This document shows positions 55,163 through 63,521 of a stretch of 64,000 bases of DNA, in pieces. The translations under genes and the position numbers were made by a program. Numbering within the stretch: the stretch's first letter is position 1; each line of letters begins with the position of its first letter. The notes beneath the pieces were generated by a model. That model was not told where the DNA came from, did not search any database, and was given only the letters and a program-made list of their open reading frames with translations. Source of the DNA: Sphingobium sp. Lineage in GTDB: Bacteria; Pseudomonadota; Alphaproteobacteria; Sphingomonadales; Sphingomonadaceae. The stretch covers positions 1-64,000 of the forward strand of contig SPEL01000005.1 in the NCBI GenBank assembly GCA_009360885.1, read 5' to 3'.

Positions 55163-56791
55163 GAGACTGAGGCTCCGGGCTTTTTGAGTGGTGATGCGTT
55201 GTCAGCCATGTGATCTGGACGAGCGCGTCTGGCGGTGTTTCACCGCAGCAGGATCGAGAGGCTTTTAAGGGTTGATGGAGGGGGTCTCGGGGTTCGGCGG
55301 CACGGCCGCGCCAGCTATGTTGGTACTGGCCGAAGACCGGTGGCGACGGCCTTGAACGTGTCGGCATCCGGGCAGGCTGAGGCGAAGGCGATACGGATGC
55401 GTGTAGTCGTCTCGATGACGCGGGCAGCGACCTTGATGAGCCGCAGTCGCAGTGTCGCGAACTCGGCAGCGGCCATCGCGGCGGCCTTGGGGATTTTCTG
55501 TCGGATGCGCCATAGCAGCCAGTAGGCGGCGGTGTGCAGGATGAGGCGCATCTGGTTGGCGTTGGCCGAGCGGCACGAGGTGCGGTCGCTGGCCAGCTGT
55601 GTCTTGTGCATCTTGATCAGGTTCTCGGCCTGTCCCCGTGCGCAGTAGAGCGTGTCGTAGATATACTCGGCCGAGCCTTCGGCCAGCGAGGTGACGACAT
55701 AGCGGATATCCATGCCCAGCGTGCTGGCCTCGATCCGGGCGACGACGCGGCGCTGGCAGTTCCAGCTCTTCGCACCGTAGCGGGTCCCGGCATAGCTGCG
55801 CAGGATCACACGGCCTTCCTCGGCCCGCTTGACCGCACAGGCATCGGCGGCCGTGACGATGACCGGATCGGCTCGCAGCGCGGCGTTGATCGGCAAGCCG
55901 AACACGTAATCAACGCCGTGCACATCGCAGAACGCCATGACCTCGGGCCGGCCATAGTGTCCGTCGCCGCGCATGGTGATGTGGGTATTGGGCCAGTGCC
56001 GGCGGATATGGCGCACCAGGCGCCGGATATGGCCGGTCGCTTCAGCGCCTGACGGTGTCTTGCCGGTGCGCAGCAGCATGGCCACCGGGCGGCCGGTCGC
56101 GGTGTCGTAGACGTGGATCGGCAGGAAACAGCGCTCGCCGTGATGCCCGTTCCAGAACGAGAGCTGCTGGTAGCCATGCACGACATCGCAGGTATCATCG
56201 ATGTCCAGCGTCACCGCCGCCGGTGGGGCGGGATAGCTGGCGCAGTAGATGTCGATCATCGCGGCCAGCATCTTCGCCAACTCGCGCGTGGTCGGCGCAT
56301 TCTCCCAGCGGCTCATCGTCGGCTGACTGGCCAGCCCGGCGCCCGATCCGGGCAACTTGCCCAGCGCCAGGCGGAAGCCTGGATCGTCGCGCAGGGTGTC
56401 GAGATCGTCGGCATCCTCGTAGCCGCAGGCGATCGCGAACACGCGGGCACGCAGGATGTCATCAAGGCGATGGATCACCCGTGTCGGGTCACGCGGATCG
56501 GCGATGCAAGCCGCAAGCCTCCGGCAAATCCCCATCGTGCGTTCGGCCTGCGTCAGCAGCAAAACCCCTCCATCAGAGGTCAGCCGACCACCGTCGAACG
56601 CGGCTGTGACTTTCTTCCCGCCGACTGCTGGGAATCGGAATGAGCTTGCGATATCATCGTTCATGGCGGGTGTGGCCTGTGGCATTTTCTGCCCTGCGGC
56701 AGGTTCGGCTTTGACACCCAGTTCCTAATTCAGATCAGAGGCTTATGCCACTCCCGCCAACCTTCAGACCCCCGCCGGTGAATAAGCCGGG
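55149..56791 (-). mobile_element. Insertion sequence of the IS1380 family (1643 bases)
   Basis: A single transposase gene (55315-56685, minus strand) is bounded by perfect 14-base inverted repeats, CCCGGCTTATTCAC at 55149-55162 and its complement at 56778-56791, both next to CTAG, which would be the 4-base target duplication. Size and repeats fit IS1380. CTAG is its own complement, so one or two bases of the boundary are ambiguous. The insertion split the start of the adenylation-acyltransferase gene. The GC of the IS is clearly higher than that of its flanks. Confidence 0.9.
55315..56685 (-). CDS. IS1380 family transposase
   Basis: 456 residues, apparently intact. DDE-type transposase with the acidic residues in T-L-D-I-D-D-T-C-D, T-M-R-G-D-G-H-Y-G-R-P-E-V-M and the terminal Y-C-A-R-G-Q-A-E-N-L-I-K-M-H-K, the characteristic family C-terminal Glu motif. 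It catalyses cut-and-paste movement of the element around it. Alternative starts exist (M-N-D-D at residue 8). No frameshift or stop was seen, so the element could still be active. Confidence 0.93.
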   Translation of the reverse strand: MPQATPAMNDDIASSFRFPAVGGKKVTAAFDGGRLTSDGGVLLLTQAERTMGICRRLAACIADPRDPTRVIHRLDDILRARVFAIACGYEDADDLDTLRDDPGFRLALGKLPGSGAGLASQPTMSRWENAPTTRELAKMLAAMIDIYCASYPAPPAAVTLDIDDTCDVVHGYQQLSFWNGHHGERCFLPIHVYDTATGRPVAMLLRTGKTPSGAEATGHIRRLVRHIRRHWPNTHITMRGDGHYGRPEVMAFCDVHGVDYVFGLPINAALRADPVIVTAADACAVKRAEEGRVILRSYAGTRYGAKSWNCQRRVVARIEASTLGMDIRYVVTSLAEGSAEYIYDTLYCARGQAENLIKMHKTQLASDRTSCRSANANQMRLILHTAAYWLLWRIRQKIPKAAAMAAAEFATLRLRLIKVAARVIETTTRIRIAFASACPDADTFKAVATGLRPVPT

Positions 56792-56795
56792 CTAG
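56778..56795 (-). repeat. Right terminal inverted repeat and target duplication of the IS1380-family element
   Basis: GTGAATAAGCCGGG (56778-56791) followed by the second copy of CTAG (56792-56795). Matches the left end perfectly as inverse complement. Confidence 0.85.
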
Positions 56796-56816
56796 ACGAT
56801 TGCTCTTTAGAATCAC
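56796..56816 (-). pseudogene. Detached 5' end of the adenylation-acyltransferase gene
   Basis: Removing the IS and one CTAG copy joins seven codons here, GTG ATT CTA AAG AGC AAT CGT, in frame to CTA GAT AGT ATA TTG CAA of the fusion gene. The GTG (56814-56816) has GGAAGG (56825-56830) eight bases upstream, a good ribosome site, giving M-I-L-K-S-N-R-L-D-S-I-L-Q-H-H. This shows the original start and that the IS hit codon 8 or its edge. Confidence 0.75.
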
Positions 56817-57453
56817 AATCCAGACCTTCCCAGAATAAAAAATACTTCATTTCTACTATTAATTTCATAAAACAAACAAGGCCGCACTGGCAAAGTATTT
56901 TATGAATACTGAAAAATCATTAGGTTTCTATGCGAATTACACCTTCGAGATTTATCACTGCTCGAACTCGACTGGCAACACCGTCCCGTTTCTACCGTGT
57001 TTGCGAACCAGATTATAGAACCTTCCGTTATTATCAAACACATCCTATCGAGCTTCCTCACGAATTTTTGCAAGCCCAACGCCCAATAGTCTTTACGCCC
57101 AAGCGATAAGCCTCGAAGGGCGACAAAGCCAACAAGCGCACTGCTCCGGCATTGGCATCAAAGCGGCAGGTATCAAAATCAAGCCAACAACACTGACATC
57201 GTCACGCATGGCCCGCCCCCCCCTGTCCGACCATTTGCGTAAATAATTCTCTTTGCCATTCAGAGAGCAACTTTGATGCCCGTGTATTAAGCCCCTATTC
57301 TAATTACAGCTCTCAAATGGCCATATGACGGACTGCTACCTCCTGGCAAAATGTTAAAGCGCGAACTCAACAATTGGATTGAGTTTGCGTTCAGATCGCA
57401 CATGCACGGTTGGGACGGCTCCGAATAATCTCAGTAACGAAATCCCTTAAACA
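56817..57453. other. 637-base AT-rich intergenic region with no clear gene
   Basis: The part next to the IS should hold the original promoter of the acyltransferase genes. Between about 57050 and 57215, on the minus strand, a 41-codon stretch (L-D-F-D-T-C-R-F-D-A-N-A-G-A-V-R-L) has coding-like composition but is bounded by stops, suggesting a decayed gene of unknown origin. Nothing else was supportable. Confidence 0.4.
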
Positions 57454-57843
57454 TCAAATGTGGGCCTGCGATGGCGCAACCAACTGAGAGCGATGCTCCT
57501 TTCCCCAATCCGCCAGCATAAACACAATTTTTTCCAAAGCCTGCCCTGAAGGCGTCAGCATATATTTTCTGCTTTTGTCCTGTGGGTCTAACCCAGATCG
57601 AGTGATTGCTCCGTTAACCTCAAGCTCACGCAACTCCCGCGAAAGCATCCGCGGAGAAATTGTTGCAAGCAGGCGTTCAATGTCAGCGAAACCCTTCGGT
57701 CCACTTAGCAAAGTGCAAATGATTGCCAGTTTCCATTTGCCGCTGACTACATTCAGTGCATCGCGGATAGCCATGACAAACGCTTTCTTGCACAAGTCAT
57801 GATCTTCGGGTTCCATTTCCATCTGATGGACAAATTTGTTCAA
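57454..57843 (-). CDS. HxlR family transcriptional regulator
   Basis: 129 residues. Winged-helix with the hallmark Cys in D-L-C-K-K-A-F near residue 17, then G-K-W-K-L-A-I-I-C-T-L-L-S-G-P-K-G-F, I-S-P-R-M-L-S-R-E-L-R-E-L-E (recognition helix) and S-R-K-Y-M-L-T-P-S-G-Q-A-L (wing). HxlR/MarR-DUF24 proteins sense quinones or aldehydes, often through that Cys. It is divergent from an NAD(P)-binding oxidoreductase; an inverted repeat lies between them. Confidence 0.9.
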   Translation of the reverse strand: MNKFVHQMEMEPEDHDLCKKAFVMAIRDALNVVSGKWKLAIICTLLSGPKGFADIERLLATISPRMLSRELRELEVNGAITRSGLDPQDKSRKYMLTPSGQALEKIVFMLADWGKEHRSQLVAPSQAHI

Positions 57844-57871
57844 CTTTGGCCTCCTGACTGGCGGAAATCAC

Positions 57872-57889
57872 ACTATACAAGTTGATAGT
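57872..57889. promoter_or_regulatory. Candidate HxlR operator ACTAT-N8-ATAGT
   Basis: ACTAT (57872-57876) and ATAGT (57885-57889) flank ACAAGTTG, which is itself nearly palindromic. It lies in the 98-base divergent region between the HxlR regulator and the oxidoreductase, the expected place for an autoregulatory site. Confidence 0.45.
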
Positions 57890-57941
57890 TATTCATCCCC
57901 CCGACGTTGCTACACCCGATCAATATCGAGTGGAGAATAAC

Positions 57942-58799
57942 ATGATCCTGATTGGCGGTTCAACTGGGCAGCTTGGTAAAGAGGTTGTCGCACAACTATT
58001 GCGTCACAACGCGAAGGAACGTTTCGTAGCGCTGGCTCGTGATCCTGATAAAGCGAAAATCTATATCGATCAGGGCATTGAGGTGCGTTACGGCGACTTT
58101 GATGATCCGGGCAAATTGACGGCGGTCTTCGATGGCATTGACCGTTTTCTCTTTATTTCGACGATGTCAACTAATCGCGGAGAACAGCAGGGCCTCGTCG
58201 TGGATGCCGCCAGAGCGGCCGGTGTCCGGCATATTGTCTACACCGGGTTGGCAATCCGCGACATCGAACGATCAGGCGTCCGCGACTTAATGGCGAGCCA
58301 TTTCGAAACTGAGGACAGAATCCGCGAATCTGGCATGAAATGGACCTTTTTGCGCAATACGATGTACGCTGAGGCCATTGCCCAGATCATCGGACCACAG
58401 GCCCTGAGTGACGGAATATTCCTACCCGGAGGGATAGGACGCGTACCTTATGCTTTGCGTACCGAAATGGGGGAGGCAACGGCCAACCTGTTGTTGCAAG
58501 AGGGGCATGAGGGCAAAATCTATCAGATTACCGGGAATAGCGCATGGAGCTATACTGATATTGCAGCGAGTTTGTCGCGGATGACCGGGAGGAATATCCC
58601 TTATAAGGAAATTTCCGAGGAGGCGCTGGCGGCAACCCTGCGTGCCAGCGGAATGCCTGATTTCCCGATCTGGCTGACACTCGGAACAATCCGCGACATC
58701 CGCAACGGCCAGTATGAAATCACATCACATGATCTGGAGATGCTGCTGGGCAGGGCTCCAAAATCGCTTGACCAGATGCTCAGCGCGATCTTCGCCTGA
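57942..58799 (+). CDS. NmrA-like / NAD(P)H-binding oxidoreductase
   Basis: 285 residues from ATG 57942, with GGAG upstream; the open frame starts 20 codons earlier inside the operator region. Rossmann fold with G-G-S-T-G-Q-L-G-K-E near residue 5, atypical-SDR/NmrA character (A-L-A-R-D-P-D-K-A-K after strand 2, Y-T-G-L-A-I-R near 105) and no obvious YxxxK. It resembles azoreductase/quinone-oxidoreductase type 2 proteins often regulated by HxlR genes. Substrate inferred, not shown. The NTF2-like gene 108 bases downstream may be cotranscribed. Confidence 0.85.
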   Translation: MILIGGSTGQLGKEVVAQLLRHNAKERFVALARDPDKAKIYIDQGIEVRYGDFDDPGKLTAVFDGIDRFLFISTMSTNRGEQQGLVVDAARAAGVRHIVYTGLAIRDIERSGVRDLMASHFETEDRIRESGMKWTFLRNTMYAEAIAQIIGPQALSDGIFLPGGIGRVPYALRTEMGEATANLLLQEGHEGKIYQITGNSAWSYTDIAASLSRMTGRNIPYKEISEEALAATLRASGMPDFPIWLTLGTIRDIRNGQYEITSHDLEMLLGRAPKSLDQMLSAIFA

Positions 58800-58907
58800 C
58801 ATTTTTACAGCAGGTTTCCAATCCAGACAGGGGCAGATTACAGGCTGACAGCCTTGGTGATCTGGAAACCAGCCACATTTTAAATATTTGATAAATAAGA
58901 GGATTAT

Positions 58908-59309
58908 ATGATAAAAAGTTCAAATCGCGCTGTCGTTGACCGGATGTTCACGGCTTTCAACGCCAAAGACCTGCCCGCAGCCCTTACCACTGTTTCCGAT
59001 GATACTCTCTGGATTCACCATGGATCGCAAAAAATGCCTTCGGTACGATTTGAAGGTAAGAGCGGTGCAGAACAATTTTTTGGCACCAGCTTTACGGCGA
59101 TGAAAATTGATTATTTCCGTCCGCTGACTTTCATTGAGCAAGGCGACAAAATCGTAGTGATTGGCGAAGAGAGCTATGAGATGGATGGTATCGATGGCCC
59201 GCTTTCCAACAAATGGGTGCAGGTCTACACAATCACTGGCGGCCTCATCAGCAAGATGGAAGAGTTCGCAACTTCAGCAGATCCGACGTCATATATGATT
59301 GTTAAGTAA
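58908..59309 (+). CDS. NTF2/SnoaL-like protein
   Basis: 133 residues from ATG 58908 (AAGAGGA upstream). Compact alpha+beta barrel pattern: helix with V-V-D-R-M-F-T-A-F-N-A-K-D, then L-W-I-H-H-G-S, F-E-G-K-S-G-A-E-Q-F-F, and strands with V-V-I-G-E-E-S-Y and W-V-Q-V-Y-T-I. Related folds act as ketosteroid isomerases, dehydratases or epoxide hydrolases. No signal peptide. Likely works with the oxidoreductase upstream. Confidence 0.83.
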   Translation: MIKSSNRAVVDRMFTAFNAKDLPAALTTVSDDTLWIHHGSQKMPSVRFEGKSGAEQFFGTSFTAMKIDYFRPLTFIEQGDKIVVIGEESYEMDGIDGPLSNKWVQVYTITGGLISKMEEFATSADPTSYMIVK

Positions 59310-59552
59310 TGAGCAGGGTAAGATCAACGTAAGGGAATCAACATAGCCGCCAGCGGCGAGACCGGTGAACAGGGTGATGCGCCTCATCGCGTCGGCGGCT
59401 TTGCCGTCGGCGTCGGCGTCGGCGGGCACGTCGCGGCCATCCAGTTTGCTGATCCGCAAGGGGCATTCCCTGTTCATTGCGACCCGATCGCCGGTCACTT
59501 GAAACATGCCCACCGAGGACTGCTCAGGTTGTTCCCCTGACGCCACCGGCAT
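59289..59552 (-). CDS. Hypothetical short open frame
   Basis: 87 codons (M-P-V-A-S-G-E-Q-P-E... ) overlapping the tail of the NTF2-like gene on the other strand. The stretch D-V-P-A-D-A-D-A-D-G-K-A-A-D-A is compositionally coding-like, but no family is recognised and it overlaps another gene. It may be a remnant rather than a gene. Confidence 0.2.
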   Translation of the reverse strand: MPVASGEQPEQSSVGMFQVTGDRVAMNRECPLRISKLDGRDVPADADADGKAADAMRRITLFTGLAAGGYVDSLTLILPCSLLNNHI

Positions 59553-59570
59553 GCGAGAGAGGCGGCCCCC

Positions 59571-60176
59571 TCACCCGACATGGGGCGCACCTGCTATTGC
59601 GCGCAGAAATGCCAGGAAGAGCTGGTCGCGCGGAAAGGCTCCGGCAACGGTTCCCTGCACCACCAGACCTGACCAGAGCGCATAAAGGCCGATCGCGATC
59701 TGGAGCGACGGCAGTGCAGGTGTCAGGCCAAAATGCCTAACGACATCGTCTACCAGCAGTGCGAATTCTGTATGATAATTCGTCTTCGCGGCATTATAGG
59801 CGTCGGCGAATTGAGTGTCGCGCTGCGCATGAAGTTGCAGCTCGATCGCCAGAAGCGACCACTGGGTATCTCTGGCCGCGCTGGCGAGACGCCCGGCAAC
59901 AGCCGAAAGTGTGTCGTCCAGCGTGCCCTGTTGTGTGAACTGCACGAGATCGCGCAGAGCTTCGACCTCGGCATGAATATAGTGTTCCATCAAGCTCAGC
60001 AGTAGTTCATCTCGGCTGGCAAAATTCGAATAGAAGGCGCCCTGCGAATAACCGGCTTCTTCGCATATCCCCCGAAGTGAGAGCGCTCCGACTCCATCGC
60101 GCACGATGGCCGCCTGTGCAGAGGCGATCAGGCGCTGTCGTGTCTCCTGCCGGCTTTGTTCCCGTGTCTTGCGCAT
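59571..60176 (-). CDS. TetR family transcriptional regulator (beside oleate hydratase)
   Basis: 201 residues from ATG 60176, nine bases after AGGA (an ATG three codons earlier is in frame but touches the AGGA). Helix-turn-helix at about residues 35-57 (L-S-L-R-G-I-C-E-E-A-G-Y-S-Q-G-A-F-Y-S-N-F), ligand domain behind it. It follows oleate hydratase on the same strand by 76 bases and probably shares its transcript, so it may respond to fatty acids and control ohyA through the palindromes at 62285-62307. Confidence 0.87.
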   Translation of the reverse strand: MRKTREQSRQETRQRLIASAQAAIVRDGVGALSLRGICEEAGYSQGAFYSNFASRDELLLSLMEHYIHAEVEALRDLVQFTQQGTLDDTLSAVAGRLASAARDTQWSLLAIELQLHAQRDTQFADAYNAAKTNYHTEFALLVDDVVRHFGLTPALPSLQIAIGLYALWSGLVVQGTVAGAFPRDQLFLAFLRAIAGAPHVG

Positions 60177-60252
60177 TAATGGCATTCCTGTTCGTTGGCT
60201 ATGATGCCGGGGACGACCAAAGGCCCATTCCCGGCACCACGCCTGTGTTCAA

Positions 60253-62220
60253 TTATTTCTTCAATGTGTTGCGGACCTGTTCCAGCCAGCCCAGAACGGT
60301 CGTTACCGCCTGACTGCCCTTGCCCAGCAAGCCGGACAACTCGGTCTCTGCATGGGCTGCCGCGCTTTCTTTTTCCGGCAGCGGCGGCAGGATATGGGCA
60401 TAATATGTCTTGTCGAGCAGACGGTGTAGCAACCGCTCACCCGGGAAAGGCTCGTTGTTGTTAAGCGCCCGTGCGCCCTTCAGGATATTGCGAATATCAT
60501 ATTGCGTCGGGCTGATATCGGCGACCTGCTTAGGTAGGCCGAGGAGCGTATAGACGCCGATGCGCGCGGTGCGGACGGAGCTTTCCATCGTAAAGATGAT
60601 ATCATTGCTGGTTTCCACAAACTGGCCCAGCAGGGCGAGGTTGGTGCAGCCTTCCGGCACTACGCGGGGGCGGTCGCCTACGGCGCGCGGCATGAACTGT
60701 GCGGTGACATAGGGCATCAGCGCCAGACGAACCTTGGTGTTCGCAACGATGTCGTCGATCTGATCGACAATACCCAGATGATAGCAAAGCTCGGTCAACA
60801 CCTCGCTGCCGGTGCAGGCTGGCATCGGCTTTTTGACGTAGTTGCCATCCTTGTCCATCAACAGGGCATAGACCCACAGCACCAGCACATCGTCAGGCTG
60901 GGTCGGGAAATGCGGCTGGCGGTTGCAGGTGAAGCTCATCACCCAGTTGCTGTCGGTGAAGGTGATGATGCCGCCGGTGACCGTCTTACCTGAGTAAGGA
61001 TCGTTGACGGACAATTCCTTCAGCCGGTCCACCAGAGGAGATGGTTTGCAGGTCAGCGTCGCCGATTCCCACATCGACCCGGCGGGATTGCCGCAGAATT
61101 TTTCCGGCTTGCCGAATACCGGCGACTTTTTCGCAAGGTTTTGCCACAGCGCCCAGTCGCTGCCTTCGCCCGGCGGGGTGAGGCTGCGTTGCAGGTCCGG
61201 CGCGGTATCCATATCACCATAAGAGGTGCCTTCGGTCATCGACCCGGTCAGCGCGAATACGACATCATCAGGCCCGACTGGGATGCTGTCATCCGTATCG
61301 CCCACCTTGCACAGGATTTCGGTAACGGTTCGCTTCCCGCCCTCCTCTGTCAGGGTGAGGTCGTAGGCGCGGGTATTGAACCGCACCTTCACGCCCTTTT
61401 CCTTGAGGAGCCGGGTCAGTGGAACGACGAAACTGTCATACTGGTTATATTTGGGGAACACGAGCGCTGACATGTCCGTCAGCCCGTCGATGGCATCGAG
61501 AAAGCGGTGCATATAGAGCTTCACTTCGAGCAGACTCTGCCAATTCTCGAAAGCAAACATTGACCGCCACAAATACCAGAAATTAGTTTCGAGAAAGCCT
61601 TTGCTGAAATAATCCTCAATGGTGGTATCGTTGAGGTCTTCCTTGCGCATCAGTAGCAGCTTGATGATCTCCCATTGCTGGGACTTACTAAGGCCGAGGG
61701 TCGAGAAATCGCGAATCTCGCCCTGATTGTGCATCAGGCGCGCCTTCGACCAATTGGGGTCATTGTCGTTCACCAGCCGGTATTCATCAAGAACGCTGTA
61801 GCCCTTGGGCAGCTCAAGCGCAGGTACATCCTGAAAAATGTCCCAGAAATTATCATAGTTCCAGTTCATCTCGCGTCCGCCGCGAATGATGTAGCCATCC
61901 TCCGGGTTTCCCGCACCATCGAGCGAGCCGCCAGCGACATCCATCGTGTCGATGATGGTGATGTCCTCTCCCTTCATGCCGCCATCGCGAATCATGTAAT
62001 AAGCGGCAGCAAGGCCAGCGATGCCGCTGCCGATGACCCACGCCTTGCGCCCTTCGACCGGCGTAACCGGCAGGGGACGATTGCGCATATACGGCCCCAT
62101 TAAATCCGGCGGAGGAAGCGTGTCATGGGGTCCTTTTCGCCAGAAGGCTTCACCCACATTGGCTTCGACAGGGATTGCAGATGACGAAAATGGGCGTTGA
62201 TTGGTTTCATGGTCGGTCAT
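60253..62220 (-). CDS. ohyA: Oleate hydratase
   Basis: 655 residues, FAD-dependent. It hydrates the cis-9 double bond of unsaturated fatty acids such as oleate to 10-hydroxy acids. The FAD dinucleotide fold [16 protein letters not shown] is near residue 60, followed by the family-specific [11 protein letters not shown] near 115 and [14 protein letters not shown]. It has no signal peptide and is expected at the membrane face. In other bacteria the enzyme detoxifies host or environmental fatty acids. The promoter holds overlapping palindromes, and a TetR gene follows on the same strand. Confidence 0.95.
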   Translation of the reverse strand: MTDHETNQRPFSSSAIPVEANVGEAFWRKGPHDTLPPPDLMGPYMRNRPLPVTPVEGRKAWVIGSGIAGLAAAYYMIRDGGMKGEDITIIDTMDVAGGSLDGAGNPEDGYIIRGGREMNWNYDNFWDIFQDVPALELPKGYSVLDEYRLVNDNDPNWSKARLMHNQGEIRDFSTLGLSKSQQWEIIKLLLMRKEDLNDTTIEDYFSKGFLETNFWYLWRSMFAFENWQSLLEVKLYMHRFLDAIDGLTDMSALVFPKYNQYDSFVVPLTRLLKEKGVKVRFNTRAYDLTLTEEGGKRTVTEILCKVGDTDDSIPVGPDDVVFALTGSMTEGTSYGDMDTAPDLQRSLTPPGEGSDWALWQNLAKKSPVFGKPEKFCGNPAGSMWESATLTCKPSPLVDRLKELSVNDPYSGKTVTGGIITFTDSNWVMSFTCNRQPHFPTQPDDVLVLWVYALLMDKDGNYVKKPMPACTGSEVLTELCYHLGIVDQIDDIVANTKVRLALMPYVTAQFMPRAVGDRPRVVPEGCTNLALLGQFVETSNDIIFTMESSVRTARIGVYTLLGLPKQVADISPTQYDIRNILKGARALNNNEPFPGERLLHRLLDKTYYAHILPPLPEKESAAAHAETELSGLLGKGSQAVTTVLGWLEQVRNTLKK

Positions 62221-62284
62221 GGTCAGCCTCTTTTCTGATGTGGTGATCGGAGTCGTGTCATGTTCAACGATAGAAGTATCAAAC

Positions 62285-62307
62285 GATATTTGAATATCAA
62301 TTGATAT
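62285..62307. promoter_or_regulatory. Overlapping palindromes upstream of oleate hydratase
   Basis: GATATTTGAATATC (62285-62298; arms GATATT/AATATC) overlaps the perfect 14-base palindrome ATATCAATTGATAT (62294-62307), 65-90 bases upstream of the ohyA start. Good candidate operators for the adjacent TetR regulator. Confidence 0.55.
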
Positions 62308-62444
62308 GAATCAAAAGACAGGCAAGTCTCTGTTAACATTTATTTTGAGCAGCCGAAATGTCGGGAATCGGGCATCAATCTGGTGATGCCCCACTGTCGG
62401 GGATTGGACTGTGAAGTATATTAGCAACGACCCACTTGAAATAA

Positions 62445-62459
62445 TAAACGACTGGTCTA
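62445..62459. promoter_or_regulatory. Candidate TetR autoregulatory site TAAACGACTGGTCTA
   Basis: An imperfect dyad (TAgACcAGTCGTtTA on the other strand) ending ten bases before the TetR start at 62470. It resembles the dyads of NemR/AcuR-type TetR operators containing AC-GGTCTA. Confidence 0.45.
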
Positions 62460-62469
62460 TTTTATGTAA

Positions 62470-63090
62470 ATGGCACGAGAACAACTCACCCCAAAAGCGG
62501 AAGCAACGAGACTGAAGCTGCTCGAAACCGGGCACGCGCTGGTGTTAAGCAAGGGTTTCGCGGCGCTTGGATTGCAGGAACTACTGACGGCGGCGGCTGT
62601 GCCCAAGGGGTCTTTCTATCACTATTTCCCCTCAAAGGAGGCATTCGGCACCGCGCTGCTACAGCATTATGTCGAAGATTATGCCGCCCGGCTGGATGCA
62701 CTGCTGGCGCAGCCCGGCAGCGGGCGCGATCGGTTGCTGCGCTACTGGAACGCATGGATCGCTTCGCCGGATGATCCTTCGGCGTCAGGCTGGTCGGAAG
62801 AGTGCCTTGTCGTTAAGCTCGCGGCCGAAGTTGCGGACCTGTCCGAGGATATGCGTCAGGTTCTGGAAACCGGCGTCACTCGATTGATGGCCCGTATTGC
62901 AGGATTGATTGAAGAGGCGCGATCTGACGGATCACTGCCAAAGGGCGCTGATCCTGCCGCATTAGCACAGGTACTTTATCAGATGTGGCTCGGTGCGGCC
63001 CTGCTGGCGAAGCTTACCCGTACCGCTCTGCCAATGCAAAATGCGCTCTTCGCAACAGAAGTGCTGCTGGCATGCAAAGCCACGGCCTGA
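62470..63090 (+). CDS. TetR family transcriptional regulator (NemR/AcuR-like)
   Basis: 206 residues. Helix-turn-helix at about residues 33-55 (G-L-Q-E-L-L-T-A-A-A-V-P-K-G-S-F-Y-H-Y-F-P-S-K), then a ligand domain with a Cys in S-G-W-S-E-E-C-L-V. The P-K-G-S-F-Y-H-Y-F-x-S-K and the later C are typical of the TetR branch sensing electrophiles. It is divergent from oleate hydratase and heads a group with ohr (12 bases downstream) and an MDR oxidoreductase; a dyad close to its start suggests autorepression. The ATG at 62470 has no strong ribosome site. Confidence 0.88.
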   Translation: MAREQLTPKAEATRLKLLETGHALVLSKGFAALGLQELLTAAAVPKGSFYHYFPSKEAFGTALLQHYVEDYAARLDALLAQPGSGRDRLLRYWNAWIASPDDPSASGWSEECLVVKLAAEVADLSEDMRQVLETGVTRLMARIAGLIEEARSDGSLPKGADPAALAQVLYQMWLGAALLAKLTRTALPMQNALFATEVLLACKATA

Positions 63091-63102
63091 AAGGAAAAGA
63101 CC

Positions 63103-63510
63103 ATGAAGATTTTCTACAAGACCCGTGCCACCGCGACCGGTGGTCGTTCCGGCCATACCGAACTGGATGATGGCAGCCTCGCCTTCGATCTGGTGCGGCC
63201 CGGATCGGGTCAGGCCGGGGTCAATCCAGAGCAGCTTTTCGCGCTCGGCTATGCTGCCTGCTTTGACAGTGCCCTTTCGATGGTCGCCGAGCAGAAGAAG
63301 CTGACCGTCACGGCAAAAACCTCTGTCGAGGTCGGGATCGGCCAGCGCGCCGAAGGCGGATATGCGCTGGACATCGACATCTATATCGAGACGCAAGGCA
63401 TCACCGAGGCCGAAGCGCGTAACCTGATCGAGGCTACCCATCAGGTCTGCCCCTATTCCAACGCCACACGCGACAACATCGATGTGCGCCTGCACATCAC
63501 CGCCCTTTGA
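63103..63510 (+). CDS. ohr: Organic hydroperoxide resistance protein (Ohr/OsmC family)
   Basis: 135 residues. Thiol peroxidase that reduces organic and fatty-acid hydroperoxides; the two redox Cys are in Y-A-A-C-F-D-S-A-L (about 54) and V-C-P-Y-S-N-A-T-R (about 118), as in Ohr, with the Arg of Q-R-A-E-G. Length is normal and AAAGGA precedes the ATG. Ohr is usually controlled by OhrR (MarR); here it lies 12 bases behind a TetR gene, and an MDR oxidoreductase follows by 11 bases. Confidence 0.93.
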   Translation: MKIFYKTRATATGGRSGHTELDDGSLAFDLVRPGSGQAGVNPEQLFALGYAACFDSALSMVAEQKKLTVTAKTSVEVGIGQRAEGGYALDIDIYIETQGITEAEARNLIEATHQVCPYSNATRDNIDVRLHITAL

Positions 63511-63521
63511 AGGATATTTCC

